Shown here: positions 1-5,150 of the stretch, piece after piece
How positions within the stretch are numbered: position 1 is the stretch's first letter
Layout of the letters: every line of letters starts with the position of its first letter
Origin: Deltaproteobacteria bacterium
GTDB taxonomy: Bacteria > Desulfobacterota > Binatia > UBA9968
Assembly (NCBI GenBank): GCA_021323355.1
Contig: JAJONK010000225.1
Coordinates: forward strand, 1-5,150
Reading direction: 5' to 3'
Length of the DNA stretch: 5,150 nucleotides
Notes under the pieces: generated by a model
The model's input: only the letters and a program-made list of their open reading frames with translations
What the model was told of the DNA's origin: nothing
The model's database searches: none
Program-made: the position numbers and the translations under genes

Positions 1-259
1 CCAGCTCGGCGGCAAGCTCACTGAACCGATCGCGATTCCCCTCCGCATAGCGGTACTCGATGGCGATGTTTTGTCCTTCTATGTAGCCAAGGTCGCGCAG
101 AGCATGCCGAACTGCGACCGAACGGGCCGAGTCAGTAGCTGGATCGACCGACGATAGATATCCTATCCGGAAGATTCGCTTTGGCTGCTGCGCCTCTGCG
201 GCAGAGCAGAGCGCAAAGAGCAAAGCGCCAAGCGTAAGAGAAAAAATCTTTTGGTTCAT
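1..259 (-). CDS. ABC transporter substrate-binding protein, DUF534 family (3'-truncated by window edge)
   Basis: This is the N-terminal 86 residues of a periplasmic substrate-binding protein; the rest lies beyond position 1. Translation from the ATG at 259-257 begins MNQKIFSLTLGALLFALCS and reaches AEA-QQ, a Sec signal peptide with a likely signal peptidase I cut after residue 23. The mature part opens with IFRIGYLSS (first beta strand), then LGYIEGQNIAIEYRYAEG and RDRFSELAAEL, matching the other copies residue for residue in layout. The start lies 24 bp after the stop of the preceding gene (284-1285), so the two are very likely co-transcribed. A weak purine-rich GAGAAC sits just upstream of the ATG. 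The family supplies ligand to an ABC importer; the ligand is unknown. Family assignment is firm; whether the full gene is intact cannot be seen. Confidence 0.9.
   Translation of the reverse strand, partial: MNQKIFSLTLGALLFALCSAAEAQQPKRIFRIGYLSSVDPATDSARSVAVRHALRDLGYIEGQNIAIEYRYAEGNRDRFSELAAEL
204..238 (-). repeat. Degenerate heptamer repeat inside signal-peptide codons
   Basis: Five contiguous 7-bp units read on the plus strand: gagcaga, gcgcaaa, gagcaaa, gcgccaa, gcgtaag. They encode the hydrophobic core (LTLGALLFALCSA) of the gene starting at 259. Part of the similarity between units could reflect Leu/Ala codon bias, but the strict 7-bp period is not expected from a triplet code. Confidence 0.6.
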
Positions 260-265
260 TGTTCT

Positions 266-286
266 CGCTTCACGCTTCACGCCTCA
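266..286. repeat. Intergenic heptamer direct repeat (three units)
   Basis: Three perfect or near-perfect 7-bp units: cgcttca, cgcttca, cgcctca. The last overlaps the TGA stop of the 284-1285 gene, and the run fills most of the 24-bp gap before the ATG at 259. It may contribute to spacing or ribosome access at the junction; no function can be shown. Confidence 0.7.
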
Positions 287-1285
287 CCGAATGACCTTGT
301 TAGCCCGCTCGAGCACGTTGATTGGAATGGTCAGACCAATTTGTTTTGCCGCCTTGAGGTTGATGATGAATTCAAACTTCGTCGCCTGCTGAACGGGCAG
401 GTCCCCAGGTTTCGATCCTTTGAGGATCTTGTCGACGTAGTGAGCGGAACTACGGAACAAGTCAACGTAGTCCGCCCCGTAGGACATGAGACCGCCCTCA
501 TCGACAAACTCCTTCTGAATGTAAATGGCAGGAAAGCGATATTTGCCGGTAAGCTCGACGATTCGTTTTCTTTCGCCGAAAAGGCGGCGACCGGCGCTGG
601 TCATAATCGCGCTTACCTGCTTCTGCTTTGCGGCTTGAAAGGCGCTCTCTAAACCTTTGGGGTCGGGTTGAGTCGTGATCTCCTCCAATTTGAGCTTTAG
701 TGCCTGAGCCGCAAGCCTGAGCTCTTTTAGTTGGATGTCTCCTCCGCGGCCGCCAGCGGTCCAGAGAAGTCCAACTCGCGCAAGTTTGGGGATCGCGTCC
801 TTGAGTATCTCCAGCCTTTTGGTGTTTAGTTCGGGGTTCAAACTCGAAAGTCCTGTGATATTGCCTCCCGGCCGCGCCAGACTGGCGACCAAACTTAGAC
901 CCACAGGATCCGGAGCGCTCGTAAACACGATGGGGATGGTCGTAGTAGCTTTCTTCGCCACCAACGCCGGCTGCACCCCTGTAACGACGATCAGGTCAAC
1001 CTTTAGACGAACCAGGTCCGCCGTAAGCTCGGGCAGACGCTCACGCTTTCCATCCGCGAATCGGTAATCGACGCTGATATTCTTTCCCTCGATCCATCCA
1101 AGCTTGCTCATCTCTTGTCGAAACGCATCCACGAGGACCGCGCTACCGGAAGGAGTGCTTGGATACAGGAAACCTATGCGGAAAATTTTTTCTGTCTGCT
1201 GTGCGTGAGCCGGCGGGCAAAGCGCAAACAGCATGGCGCAAAGAGTAAGGCTGGCTATTGACCAGTGACGACGCACTACTTTCAT
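284..1285 (-). CDS. ABC transporter substrate-binding protein, DUF534 (ABC_sub_bind) family
   Basis: This complete 333-residue gene encodes a periplasmic solute-binding protein of the type 1 PBP fold, at the family's usual length of about 320-340. Residues 1-28 are a Sec signal peptide ending AHA-QQ. The mature N-lobe starts FRIGFLYPS (35-43) and continues with LGWIEGKN (62-69). The first ligand-side loop is DPVG at 126-129 followed by RPGGN at 138-142. KRLEILK (157-163) and PKLARVGLLW (166-175) cross into the second lobe. PAIY (252-255) and GGLMSYG (264-270) form the second loop, and YVDKILKG with the NLKAAKQIGLT tail closes the protein. The ATG overlaps the TGA of the upstream gene by ATGA at 1282-1285, implying translational coupling. 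No recognisable Shine-Dalgarno lies outside the upstream coding sequence. DUF534 includes TrpX-type binding proteins, but nothing here fixes the ligand. Confidence 0.95.
   Translation of the reverse strand: MKVVRRHWSIASLTLCAMLFALCPPAHAQQTEKIFRIGFLYPSTPSGSAVLVDAFRQEMSKLGWIEGKNISVDYRFADGKRERLPELTADLVRLKVDLIVVTGVQPALVAKKATTTIPIVFTSAPDPVGLSLVASLARPGGNITGLSSLNPELNTKRLEILKDAIPKLARVGLLWTAGGRGGDIQLKELRLAAQALKLKLEEITTQPDPKGLESAFQAAKQKQVSAIMTSAGRRLFGERKRIVELTGKYRFPAIYIQKEFVDEGGLMSYGADYVDLFRSSAHYVDKILKGSKPGDLPVQQATKFEFIINLKAAKQIGLTIPINVLERANKVIR
1215..1249 (-). repeat. Degenerate heptamer repeat inside signal-peptide codons
   Basis: Plus-strand units are gggcaaa, gcgcaaa, cagcatg, gcgcaaa, gagtaag. The unit gcgcaaa occurs twice exactly, 14 bp apart. 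They encode LTLCAMLFALCP of the gene starting at 1285. Confidence 0.55.
1282..1285 (-). other. ATGA stop-start overlap (translational coupling)
   Basis: The TGA of the 1282-2313 gene and the ATG of the 284-1285 gene share ATGA. The upstream context is GTGATCCA before ATGA. Such overlaps are a common mark of termination-reinitiation and of equal expression within an operon. Confidence 0.85.
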
Positions 1286-2313
1286 TGGATCACTCTATCC
1301 GCTCTTGCCAACACGTTCGGTGGAACCGTCAGCCCAATCTGCTTGGCGGCTTTCAGGTTGACGATGAACTCAAATTTCGCTGGCTGCTCGACAGGCAGAT
1401 CGGCAGGCTTAGTGCCTTTGAGGATCTTGTCGACATAAACCGCCGCCCGCACGTAAGGCTCGGTGCGGTCGGGTCCGTAAGACATCAAGCCGCCGCTGTC
1501 GGCAAAATCTTCCCGTGGGTAGATAGCTGGTAATCGATGTTTATGAGCCAACTGGGCGATCCGTCTTTGATTTGTCGCGACCAACGGGCTCGAAATGACA
1601 GCTAGCGCGAGGCTACCAGCCTTGATCGCTTCTTGAAATGCGCCGTCGAATCTATCCGCGCTGCTGACTTCCATCGAATACAGCTCCACACCGAGTTCCC
1701 GCGCGGCGAGCTGGATTTCTTTCCATGACTGGGCTGACGCAGTTGCTCTGTTATTCCACAATACTGCGACGCGAGAGAGCCGAGGGATAGTTTCCTTGAG
1801 CAACTCCAAGCGCTTGCCCACCAGCACCGGCGCAATCGTAGAAAATCCGGTGACGTTTCCTCCGGGGCGCGACAGACTCTCGACCAACCCACTCCCAACA
1901 GGATCAGCAACGCCGGCAAAAACTATCGGGATTGTTTTCGTCGCTTTCTTCGCAGCGAGAGCTTCGTCGCCTGCAGGGGTGAAGAGCACGTCGACCTTGA
2001 GACGGATCAACTCATCGGCCAAGGCGGGAAGGCGATCGACCTTGTTGTCCGCGTGACGAAATTCAAACGCAAAGTTCTTGCCCTCGGTGTAACCAAGTGT
2101 GCGGAATGCGCGCGCGAATAAATCACGCCCGCCGCCAGTCGAATGGGGACGCGCGCCGAGCCAGCCGATCCTCGGTATGTTGGCCTGCTGCTGCGCCTCG
2201 GCTGCAGAGCACGGAGCAAGGAGCAGGGAGCTCAAAAAGCTAAGCGCTAAGAGCAAAGGGCCAAGCGGAAGAGTTTTGCGGACGGCGGACTTCTGATCTC
2301 TGACCTCTGTCAT
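1282..2313 (-). CDS. ABC transporter substrate-binding protein, DUF534 family, with extended N-terminus
   Basis: This complete 343-residue paralog carries the longest signal region of the array. Residues 1-13 form a polar extension (MTEVRDQKSAVRK), followed by a leucine-rich hydrophobic core to about residue 35 and an AEA-QQ cut after residue 40. The mature protein has IPRIGWLGA (46-54), LGYTEGKN (73-80), DPVG (137-140), RPGGN (149-153), KRLELLK (167-173), PAIY (262-265) and GGLMSYG (274-280). It ends in the conserved NLKAAKQIGLT tail and VIQ. The start overlaps the upstream stop by ATGA (2310-2313), and no other ATG lies before the hydrophobic core, so the extended start is preferred. The first codons are made of 7-bp tandem units unlike those of the sister genes, so the extension may have come from repeat DNA. 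Family membership is clear; the ligand is unknown. Confidence 0.94.
   Translation of the reverse strand: MTEVRDQKSAVRKTLPLGPLLLALSFLSSLLLAPCSAAEAQQQANIPRIGWLGARPHSTGGGRDLFARAFRTLGYTEGKNFAFEFRHADNKVDRLPALADELIRLKVDVLFTPAGDEALAAKKATKTIPIVFAGVADPVGSGLVESLSRPGGNVTGFSTIAPVLVGKRLELLKETIPRLSRVAVLWNNRATASAQSWKEIQLAARELGVELYSMEVSSADRFDGAFQEAIKAGSLALAVISSPLVATNQRRIAQLAHKHRLPAIYPREDFADSGGLMSYGPDRTEPYVRAAVYVDKILKGTKPADLPVEQPAKFEFIVNLKAAKQIGLTVPPNVLARADRVIQ
2204..2266 (-). repeat. Degenerate heptamer repeat, second unit type, inside signal-peptide codons
   Basis: Nine in-phase plus-strand units: gcagagc, acggagc, aaggagc, agggagc, tcaaaaa, gctaagc, gctaaga, gcaaagg, gccaagc. Three consecutive units share the form a-n-g-g-a-g-c, and two share gctaag. 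They encode the leucine-rich core of the gene starting at 2313. The consensus differs from the gcgcaaa type of the sister genes, which suggests local expansion. Confidence 0.6.
2277..2311 (-). repeat. Degenerate heptamer run at the start of the 2313 gene
   Basis: Minus-strand units in order are GACAGAG, GTCAGAG, ATCAGAA, GTCCGCC, GTCCGCA. The run begins within the start codon and encodes residues 2-13 of the N-terminal extension. Its phase is offset by three bases from the downstream heptamers at 2204-2266. Confidence 0.55.
2310..2313 (-). other. ATGA stop-start overlap (translational coupling)
   Basis: The TGA of the 2310-3293 gene and the ATG of the 1282-2313 gene share ATGA. The upstream context, AGAGTGATCCG, is almost identical to that of the overlap at 1282-1285, so both junctions probably derive from one duplicated junction. 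Confidence 0.85.
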
Positions 2314-3293
2314 CGGATCACTCTGTCTGCTCTTGCCAGCACGCTGGGCGGAACCGTCAGGCCGATCTGCTTTGCCGCTTTGAGATTGATCACCAGCTCG
2401 AATTTCTTCGGCTGCTCGATCGGCAGGTCGGCAGGTTTGGCACCCTTGAGAATCTTGTCCACGTGGTAGGCCGCGCGACGGAACAAGTCGGCAGTGTTAA
2501 CGCCATAGCACATGAAGCCGCCGGCCTCCGTGTATTCCGTCTGCGGGTAAATCGCAGGTAGCCGGGTTTTTGCCGCGAGTTCTGCAACTTGTGTTCGCTG
2601 AGACGTGAAGACGGGGCTCTGCAGCACAAGGACTGCACCGGCACGCCCTTGGCGCGCCTCTCGGAATGCAGTCTCAATATCCTTGGGGCCTCTCACGTCT
2701 AGGTACTGAAGCCGAACACCGAACGTTCCTGCGGCGAGTTCCGTCTCTTTTAGCGCTTCCGCGTTGCCCGGCCGGGTCGAGGTCCCGAGGACGGCAACGC
2801 GGGAGAGCTTGGGAACAGTCTCCTTTAGAAGCTCCAGTTGTTTTCCGCTTATCTCCGCAGCGATCTGTGACATGCCTGTAATGTTGCCGCCAGGTCGCGC
2901 AAGGCTGGCGACAAACCCATTTCCGACAGGATCGCCATCCTGTGCCATGACAACGGGAATCGTAGCAGTCGCTTCCTTAACCGCACGGGTTACTGGCGGA
3001 CCAGCCGTGATGATGACGTCAACTTTTAGACGCACGAGCTCAGCCGCAAGCGCGGGCAGGCGATCAAACTTCCCGTCTGCATATCGAGCCTCAATGACGA
3101 TGTTTTCCCCCTCCACATAACCAATATCGCGCAAACCCTGCCGGAATGCCTCGAGCCGACCGGCATTCGCCGAAGCGGGGCTCGCTGCCAAATAAACTAT
3201 CCGTGGAACTTTCTTCGGCTGCTGCGGCTCGACAGACGAGCAAAGCGCAAAGAGCATGGCGACAAGTGCAAAGCAGAAGATTTTTCTATTCAT
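2310..3293 (-). CDS. ABC transporter substrate-binding protein, DUF534 family, variant ligand loop
   Basis: This complete 327-residue paralog has a short signal peptide (MNRKIFCFALVAMLFALCSS). The usual AxA before QQ is replaced by VEP-QQ at residues 21-25, so the signal peptidase I site is weak or shifted. The mature body has VPRIVYLAA (29-37), IGYVEGEN (57-64), DPVG (121-124), RPGGN (133-137), QLELLK (152-157) and PKLSRVAVLG (161-170). PAIY is at 246-249. The second loop reads GGFMCYG (258-264) instead of GGLMSYG, the only copy in the window with Phe and Cys there. The C-terminal tail is canonical. The start follows a 49-bp gap from the upstream stop; a weak ACGGA lies about 8 bases before the ATG. 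The gene is the upstream partner of the ATGA overlap at 2310-2313. It is probably functional with a different ligand preference; that last point is inference. Confidence 0.94.
   Translation of the reverse strand: MNRKIFCFALVAMLFALCSSVEPQQPKKVPRIVYLAASPASANAGRLEAFRQGLRDIGYVEGENIVIEARYADGKFDRLPALAAELVRLKVDVIITAGPPVTRAVKEATATIPVVMAQDGDPVGNGFVASLARPGGNITGMSQIAAEISGKQLELLKETVPKLSRVAVLGTSTRPGNAEALKETELAAGTFGVRLQYLDVRGPKDIETAFREARQGRAGAVLVLQSPVFTSQRTQVAELAAKTRLPAIYPQTEYTEAGGFMCYGVNTADLFRRAAYHVDKILKGAKPADLPIEQPKKFELVINLKAAKQIGLTVPPSVLARADRVIR
3238..3279 (-). repeat. Degenerate heptamer repeat inside signal-peptide codons
   Basis: Six contiguous plus-strand units: gagcaaa, gcgcaaa, gagcatg, gcgacaa, gtgcaaa, gcagaag. 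This is one of the clearest runs in the window. It encodes FCFALVAMLFALCSS of the gene starting at 3293. Confidence 0.62.
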
Positions 3294-3306
3294 ATGAATT
3301 TTTTCC

Positions 3307-3334
3307 GTCTGCTGAGCACCGACTGCTGACTGTC
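3307..3334. repeat. Intergenic degenerate heptamer repeat (four units)
   Basis: Plus-strand units are gtctgct, gagcacc, gactgct, gactgtc. They occupy most of the 49-bp gap between the stop at 3343 and the ATG at 3293. No hairpin with a U-run suggestive of a terminator is seen here, so read-through is likely. Confidence 0.5.
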
Positions 3335-3342
3335 GATCATGT

Positions 3343-4317
3343 TTACTTGATCACCTTGTCCGCTCGCGCCAAAACGTTGGGCGGAATTGTCAGGCCGATC
3401 TGCTTAGCGGTCTTGAGATTGATGGTCAGCTCGAACCTATCGACGGTCTCGACTCGCAGATCTCCTGGGTTCTGACCTCCCATGATCTTTTGAACGAACT
3501 TCGCTGAATGCCGACCGATCTCATGGAAGTTCTGGCCGTAGCTCGCCAGACCACCCATCACAGCGAGGCTTTGCTCGGAGAACATGGTCGGCAGCCTCTT
3601 GGCCGTCGCCAGGTCAATGACGAGTTGAGCCTGACTCGTCACCATGGCATCAGTGGTGTAGAAAAAGGCGTCCACCTCCTTGGCCTTGAGCGACCCAAGG
3701 CGCTGACGCAGCTCTTCCACCGAACTGATCTGCCGTTCCACTAATTGAACGCCCAGATGTCGCGCTGCCTCCCGCGCCAAAGCGGCTGCTTCCTTTGCCA
3801 TGGGATTCTCGGCGTTGAAGACGGTCAATACTCGAGTAAGTTTCGGAATTATTTCCTTTAAGATCTCGAGCCGTTTTCCAGTAAGATCCGTGGTCGAGTA
3901 CTGAACACCCGTAAGTCTCCCTCCGGGCTTTGCAAAGCTCTGCACCAGTCCGCCGACCACTGGGTCGCTTCCGACCGTGAATACAATTGGCGTGAACGAG
4001 GTCATGTTTTTGACTGCTGTAGCTACCGAAGTGGTTACGGCGTAGATCAACTTGGCTCTTTCCCTTTCGAATAGCTTTGCCGCCTCTTCCACGAGCTTCG
4101 TATCACTCTTCGTATCCCGGATTTCCAGGCGGATGTGTTTCCCATTTTCGTATCGCAACTCTCGAAGTCCGTCCTGTAATCCCTGGACGACTGCCTTATA
4201 GGGTCCGCCTTGGTGGATGACTCCGACGTAATCGAGCTTATTCTGCTGCGCATCAGCAAACGAGCAAAGCGCGAACAGTAAAGCGCCTAGACCAAGCCCG
4301 ATAACTTTTTGATTCAT
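3343..4317 (-). CDS. Divergent ABC transporter substrate-binding protein, DUF534 family
   Basis: This complete gene encodes 324 residues from the ATG at 4317. An in-frame ATG at 4332 would add MRERA. The downstream start is chosen because MNQKVIG...GALLFALCS then matches the MNQKIFS...GALLFALCS start of the gene at 259. The signal peptide ends ADA-QQ after residue 23. This is the most divergent copy. It has ENGKHIRLEIRDTKSD where sisters have EGKN...YRFADG, DPVVGGLV at 118-125 where sisters have DPVG, KPGGR at 130-134, and GGLASYG at 255-261. It has FVQKIMGG in place of YVDKILKG. The C-terminal NLKTAKQIGLTIPPNVLARADKVIK is still canonical, so family membership is secure. It ends TAA and follows the preceding stop by about 41 bp. 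A different substrate class from its neighbours is plausible but unproven. Confidence 0.93.
   Translation of the reverse strand: MNQKVIGLGLGALLFALCSFADAQQNKLDYVGVIHQGGPYKAVVQGLQDGLRELRYENGKHIRLEIRDTKSDTKLVEEAAKLFERERAKLIYAVTTSVATAVKNMTSFTPIVFTVGSDPVVGGLVQSFAKPGGRLTGVQYSTTDLTGKRLEILKEIIPKLTRVLTVFNAENPMAKEAAALAREAARHLGVQLVERQISSVEELRQRLGSLKAKEVDAFFYTTDAMVTSQAQLVIDLATAKRLPTMFSEQSLAVMGGLASYGQNFHEIGRHSAKFVQKIMGGQNPGDLRVETVDRFELTINLKTAKQIGLTIPPNVLARADKVIK
4254..4296 (-). repeat. Degenerate heptamer repeat inside signal-peptide codons
   Basis: Plus-strand units are cagcaaa (4254-4260), then after one extra base gagcaaa, gcgcgaa, cagtaaa, gcgccta, gaccaag. They encode the LGLGALLFALCSFAD core of the gene starting at 4317. 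More decayed than the copies at 204 and 3238. Confidence 0.5.
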
Positions 4318-4358
4318 CGCCCGTTCTCTCATGGTGGTTGTGGTGTAGAACCTGTTGT

Positions 4359-5150
4359 TTATCTGATCACCTTATCCGCTCTCGCCAGCACGTTAGGTGG
4401 AATTGTGAGGCCGATCTGCTTCGCCGTCTTCTGATTGATCACCAATTCGAACTTGGTCGGCTGCTCGACGGGCAGCTCAGCGGGTTTTGCGCCCTTGAGG
4501 ATTCTATCTACATAAGTGGCGACGCGCCGGTAGATGTCCGCGGTGTCCGCGTGGTAGGACATGAGGCCCCCGGCATCTACAGCTTCTCTGTTGCCGTACA
4601 CCGACGGTAGCCGCCTCTCTATCGCAAAGCCGACGGTCCGTTTTTGGTTATTATTCATTAGCGGACTCCCAGAAACGTAGAGTCCGTCGGGGCGCTGCTT
4701 ATTTAGCGCGGCGAATACCTTGTCGAAATCCTCCGCACCTCGTACCTCCCAAGACTGAAGAGTCACTCCTAGCGCACGCGCCGCGACCGGAAGAAGCTCT
4801 TTCATTTCGAGTGCAACTACCCGAGCTAAGGCCGGATCGTAGAGAACCGCGACACGGGCAAGTTTAGGAACCGTTTCTTTGAGCAACTCCAGCCGCTTCC
4901 CTGCTAGTTCTCTGGAAAGTATCGAAAGGCCGGTGACGTTGCCGCCGGGACGGGCAAGGCTTTCAACCAGGCCTGCCTCGACAGGATCGATCGGAAGCCC
5001 CGCAATAACGATGGGAATTGTCTTTGTCGCATTATTGGCAGCCCGGACCGTCCCGGCTCCTCCTGATATCACGATGATATCAACCTTGAGACGCACCAGC
5101 TCGGCCGCAAGCTCAGGGAAACGATCGAGCTTGCCCTCCGCATATCGATA
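4359..5150 (-). CDS. ABC transporter substrate-binding protein, DUF534 family (5'-truncated by window edge)
   Basis: This is the C-terminal 263 residues of a binding protein; the reading frame is open to the very edge, starting YRYAEGKLDRFPELAAEL. A GTG at 5096 is internal (Val in ELVRLKVD) and should not be taken as the start. By comparison with the sisters, roughly 60-70 N-terminal residues, including the signal peptide, lie outside. Numbered within the visible part, it shows DPVE at 55-58 (Glu where most copies have Gly), RPGGN (67-71), KRLELLK (85-91) and PKLARVAVLY (95-104). PSVY is at 182-185 and GGLMSYH at 194-200 (His in place of the final Gly). YVDRILKG and the KTAKQIGLTIPPNVLARADKVIR tail follow. 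It ends TAA and is the first visible gene of the transcript, so any promoter lies beyond 5150. Confidence 0.93.
   Translation of the reverse strand, partial: YRYAEGKLDRFPELAAELVRLKVDIIVISGGAGTVRAANNATKTIPIVIAGLPIDPVEAGLVESLARPGGNVTGLSILSRELAGKRLELLKETVPKLARVAVLYDPALARVVALEMKELLPVAARALGVTLQSWEVRGAEDFDKVFAALNKQRPDGLYVSGSPLMNNNQKRTVGFAIERRLPSVYGNREAVDAGGLMSYHADTADIYRRVATYVDRILKGAKPAELPVEQPTKFELVINQKTAKQIGLTIPPNVLARADKVIR

Noticed and set aside
251..652. Plus-strand open frames, including 251-652, 1258-1533 and 4338-4610, that share similar translations (HVRWN..., VDDE...LL..Q)
   Set aside because: They are antisense to the conserved 3' ends of the binding-protein genes. Their mutual similarity comes from the conserved sense strand, and none has a start context or a recognisable domain.
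735..1067. Plus-strand open frames opposite gene centres (735-1067, 1796-2056, 2764-3120)
   Set aside because: They sit at equivalent places in each paralog, opposite the DPVG-RPGGN region, and are low-complexity Arg/Ser/Pro-rich shadows of the real genes.
204..3279. CRISPR-like array from the repeated short units
   Set aside because: Units are contiguous 7-mers without spacers and mostly lie inside coding sequence.
3238..3293. Possible lipoprotein signal because of Cys in LFALC
   Set aside because: A lipobox needs Gly, Ala or Ser just before Cys; here it is Leu (or Pro in the 2313 gene). Most copies instead have an AxA-QQ signal peptidase I site.
3294..3342. Intergenic terminator or promoter before the gene at 3293
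   Set aside because: The T/A-run at 3299-3304 is not paired with a stable stem in the right orientation, and no convincing -35/-10 pair is visible; the gap is mostly heptamer repeat.
5094..5096. GTG at 5096 as the start of the rightmost gene
   Set aside because: The frame stays open to 5150 and the upstream 18 codons match conserved residues of the sister proteins, so the gene is cut by the window edge.

Overview
The window is a minus-strand tandem array of six paralogous genes, four complete and one cut at each edge. All encode secreted periplasmic substrate-binding proteins of the ABC_sub_bind / DUF534 family (Pfam PF04392, COG2984, type 1 periplasmic-binding fold). Transcription runs from high to low coordinates. 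The order is a 5'-truncated gene (5150 to 4359), then 4317-3343, 3293-2310, 2313-1282, 1285-284, and a 3'-truncated gene (259 to 1). Start-to-start spacing is close to 1 kb throughout. Gaps are at most about 50 bp, and two junctions are 4-base ATGA overlaps. The array therefore looks like one polycistronic unit extending beyond both ends. There is no permease, ATPase, regulator, RNA gene, mobile element, clear promoter or terminator inside the window, and no gene-free stretch over 50 bp.

Every protein whose 5' end is visible starts with a Sec-type signal peptide, usually containing LFALC and ending near AxA-QQ. All share the same body plan: an N-terminal lobe with a G-[YW]-x-E-G-x-N-like motif, a DPVG...RPGGN-TG loop, a KRLE-LK...PKL-RV segment, a [AS]-[IV]-Y...GGLMSYG loop and a strongly conserved C-terminal tail (KFE..INLKAAKQIGLT.PP.VLARAD.VI[RQ]). 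Lobe-core and tail residues are constant. The residues flanking the predicted ligand loops differ from copy to copy, as expected of binding proteins that have diversified in ligand. The cargo cannot be read from sequence.

The most unusual signal is at the DNA level. The signal-peptide coding regions of all five visible 5' ends are built from degenerate 7-bp tandem units (minus-strand consensus near TTTGCKC). Further heptamer runs lie in two intergenic junctions and in the first codons of the 2313-1282 gene. A TTTGCGC heptamer read through in frame gives a 7-residue period FALCALR, which accounts for the recurring LFALC core. The heptamers may have shaped the secretion signals of the array.

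The moderate-to-high GC by eye, the Gram-negative signal peptides and the expansion of this family suggest an environmental Gram-negative bacterium, probably proteobacterial or a related soil or subsurface lineage. Large DUF534 expansions are known from such organisms. The assignment is an inference and cannot be narrowed from this window.
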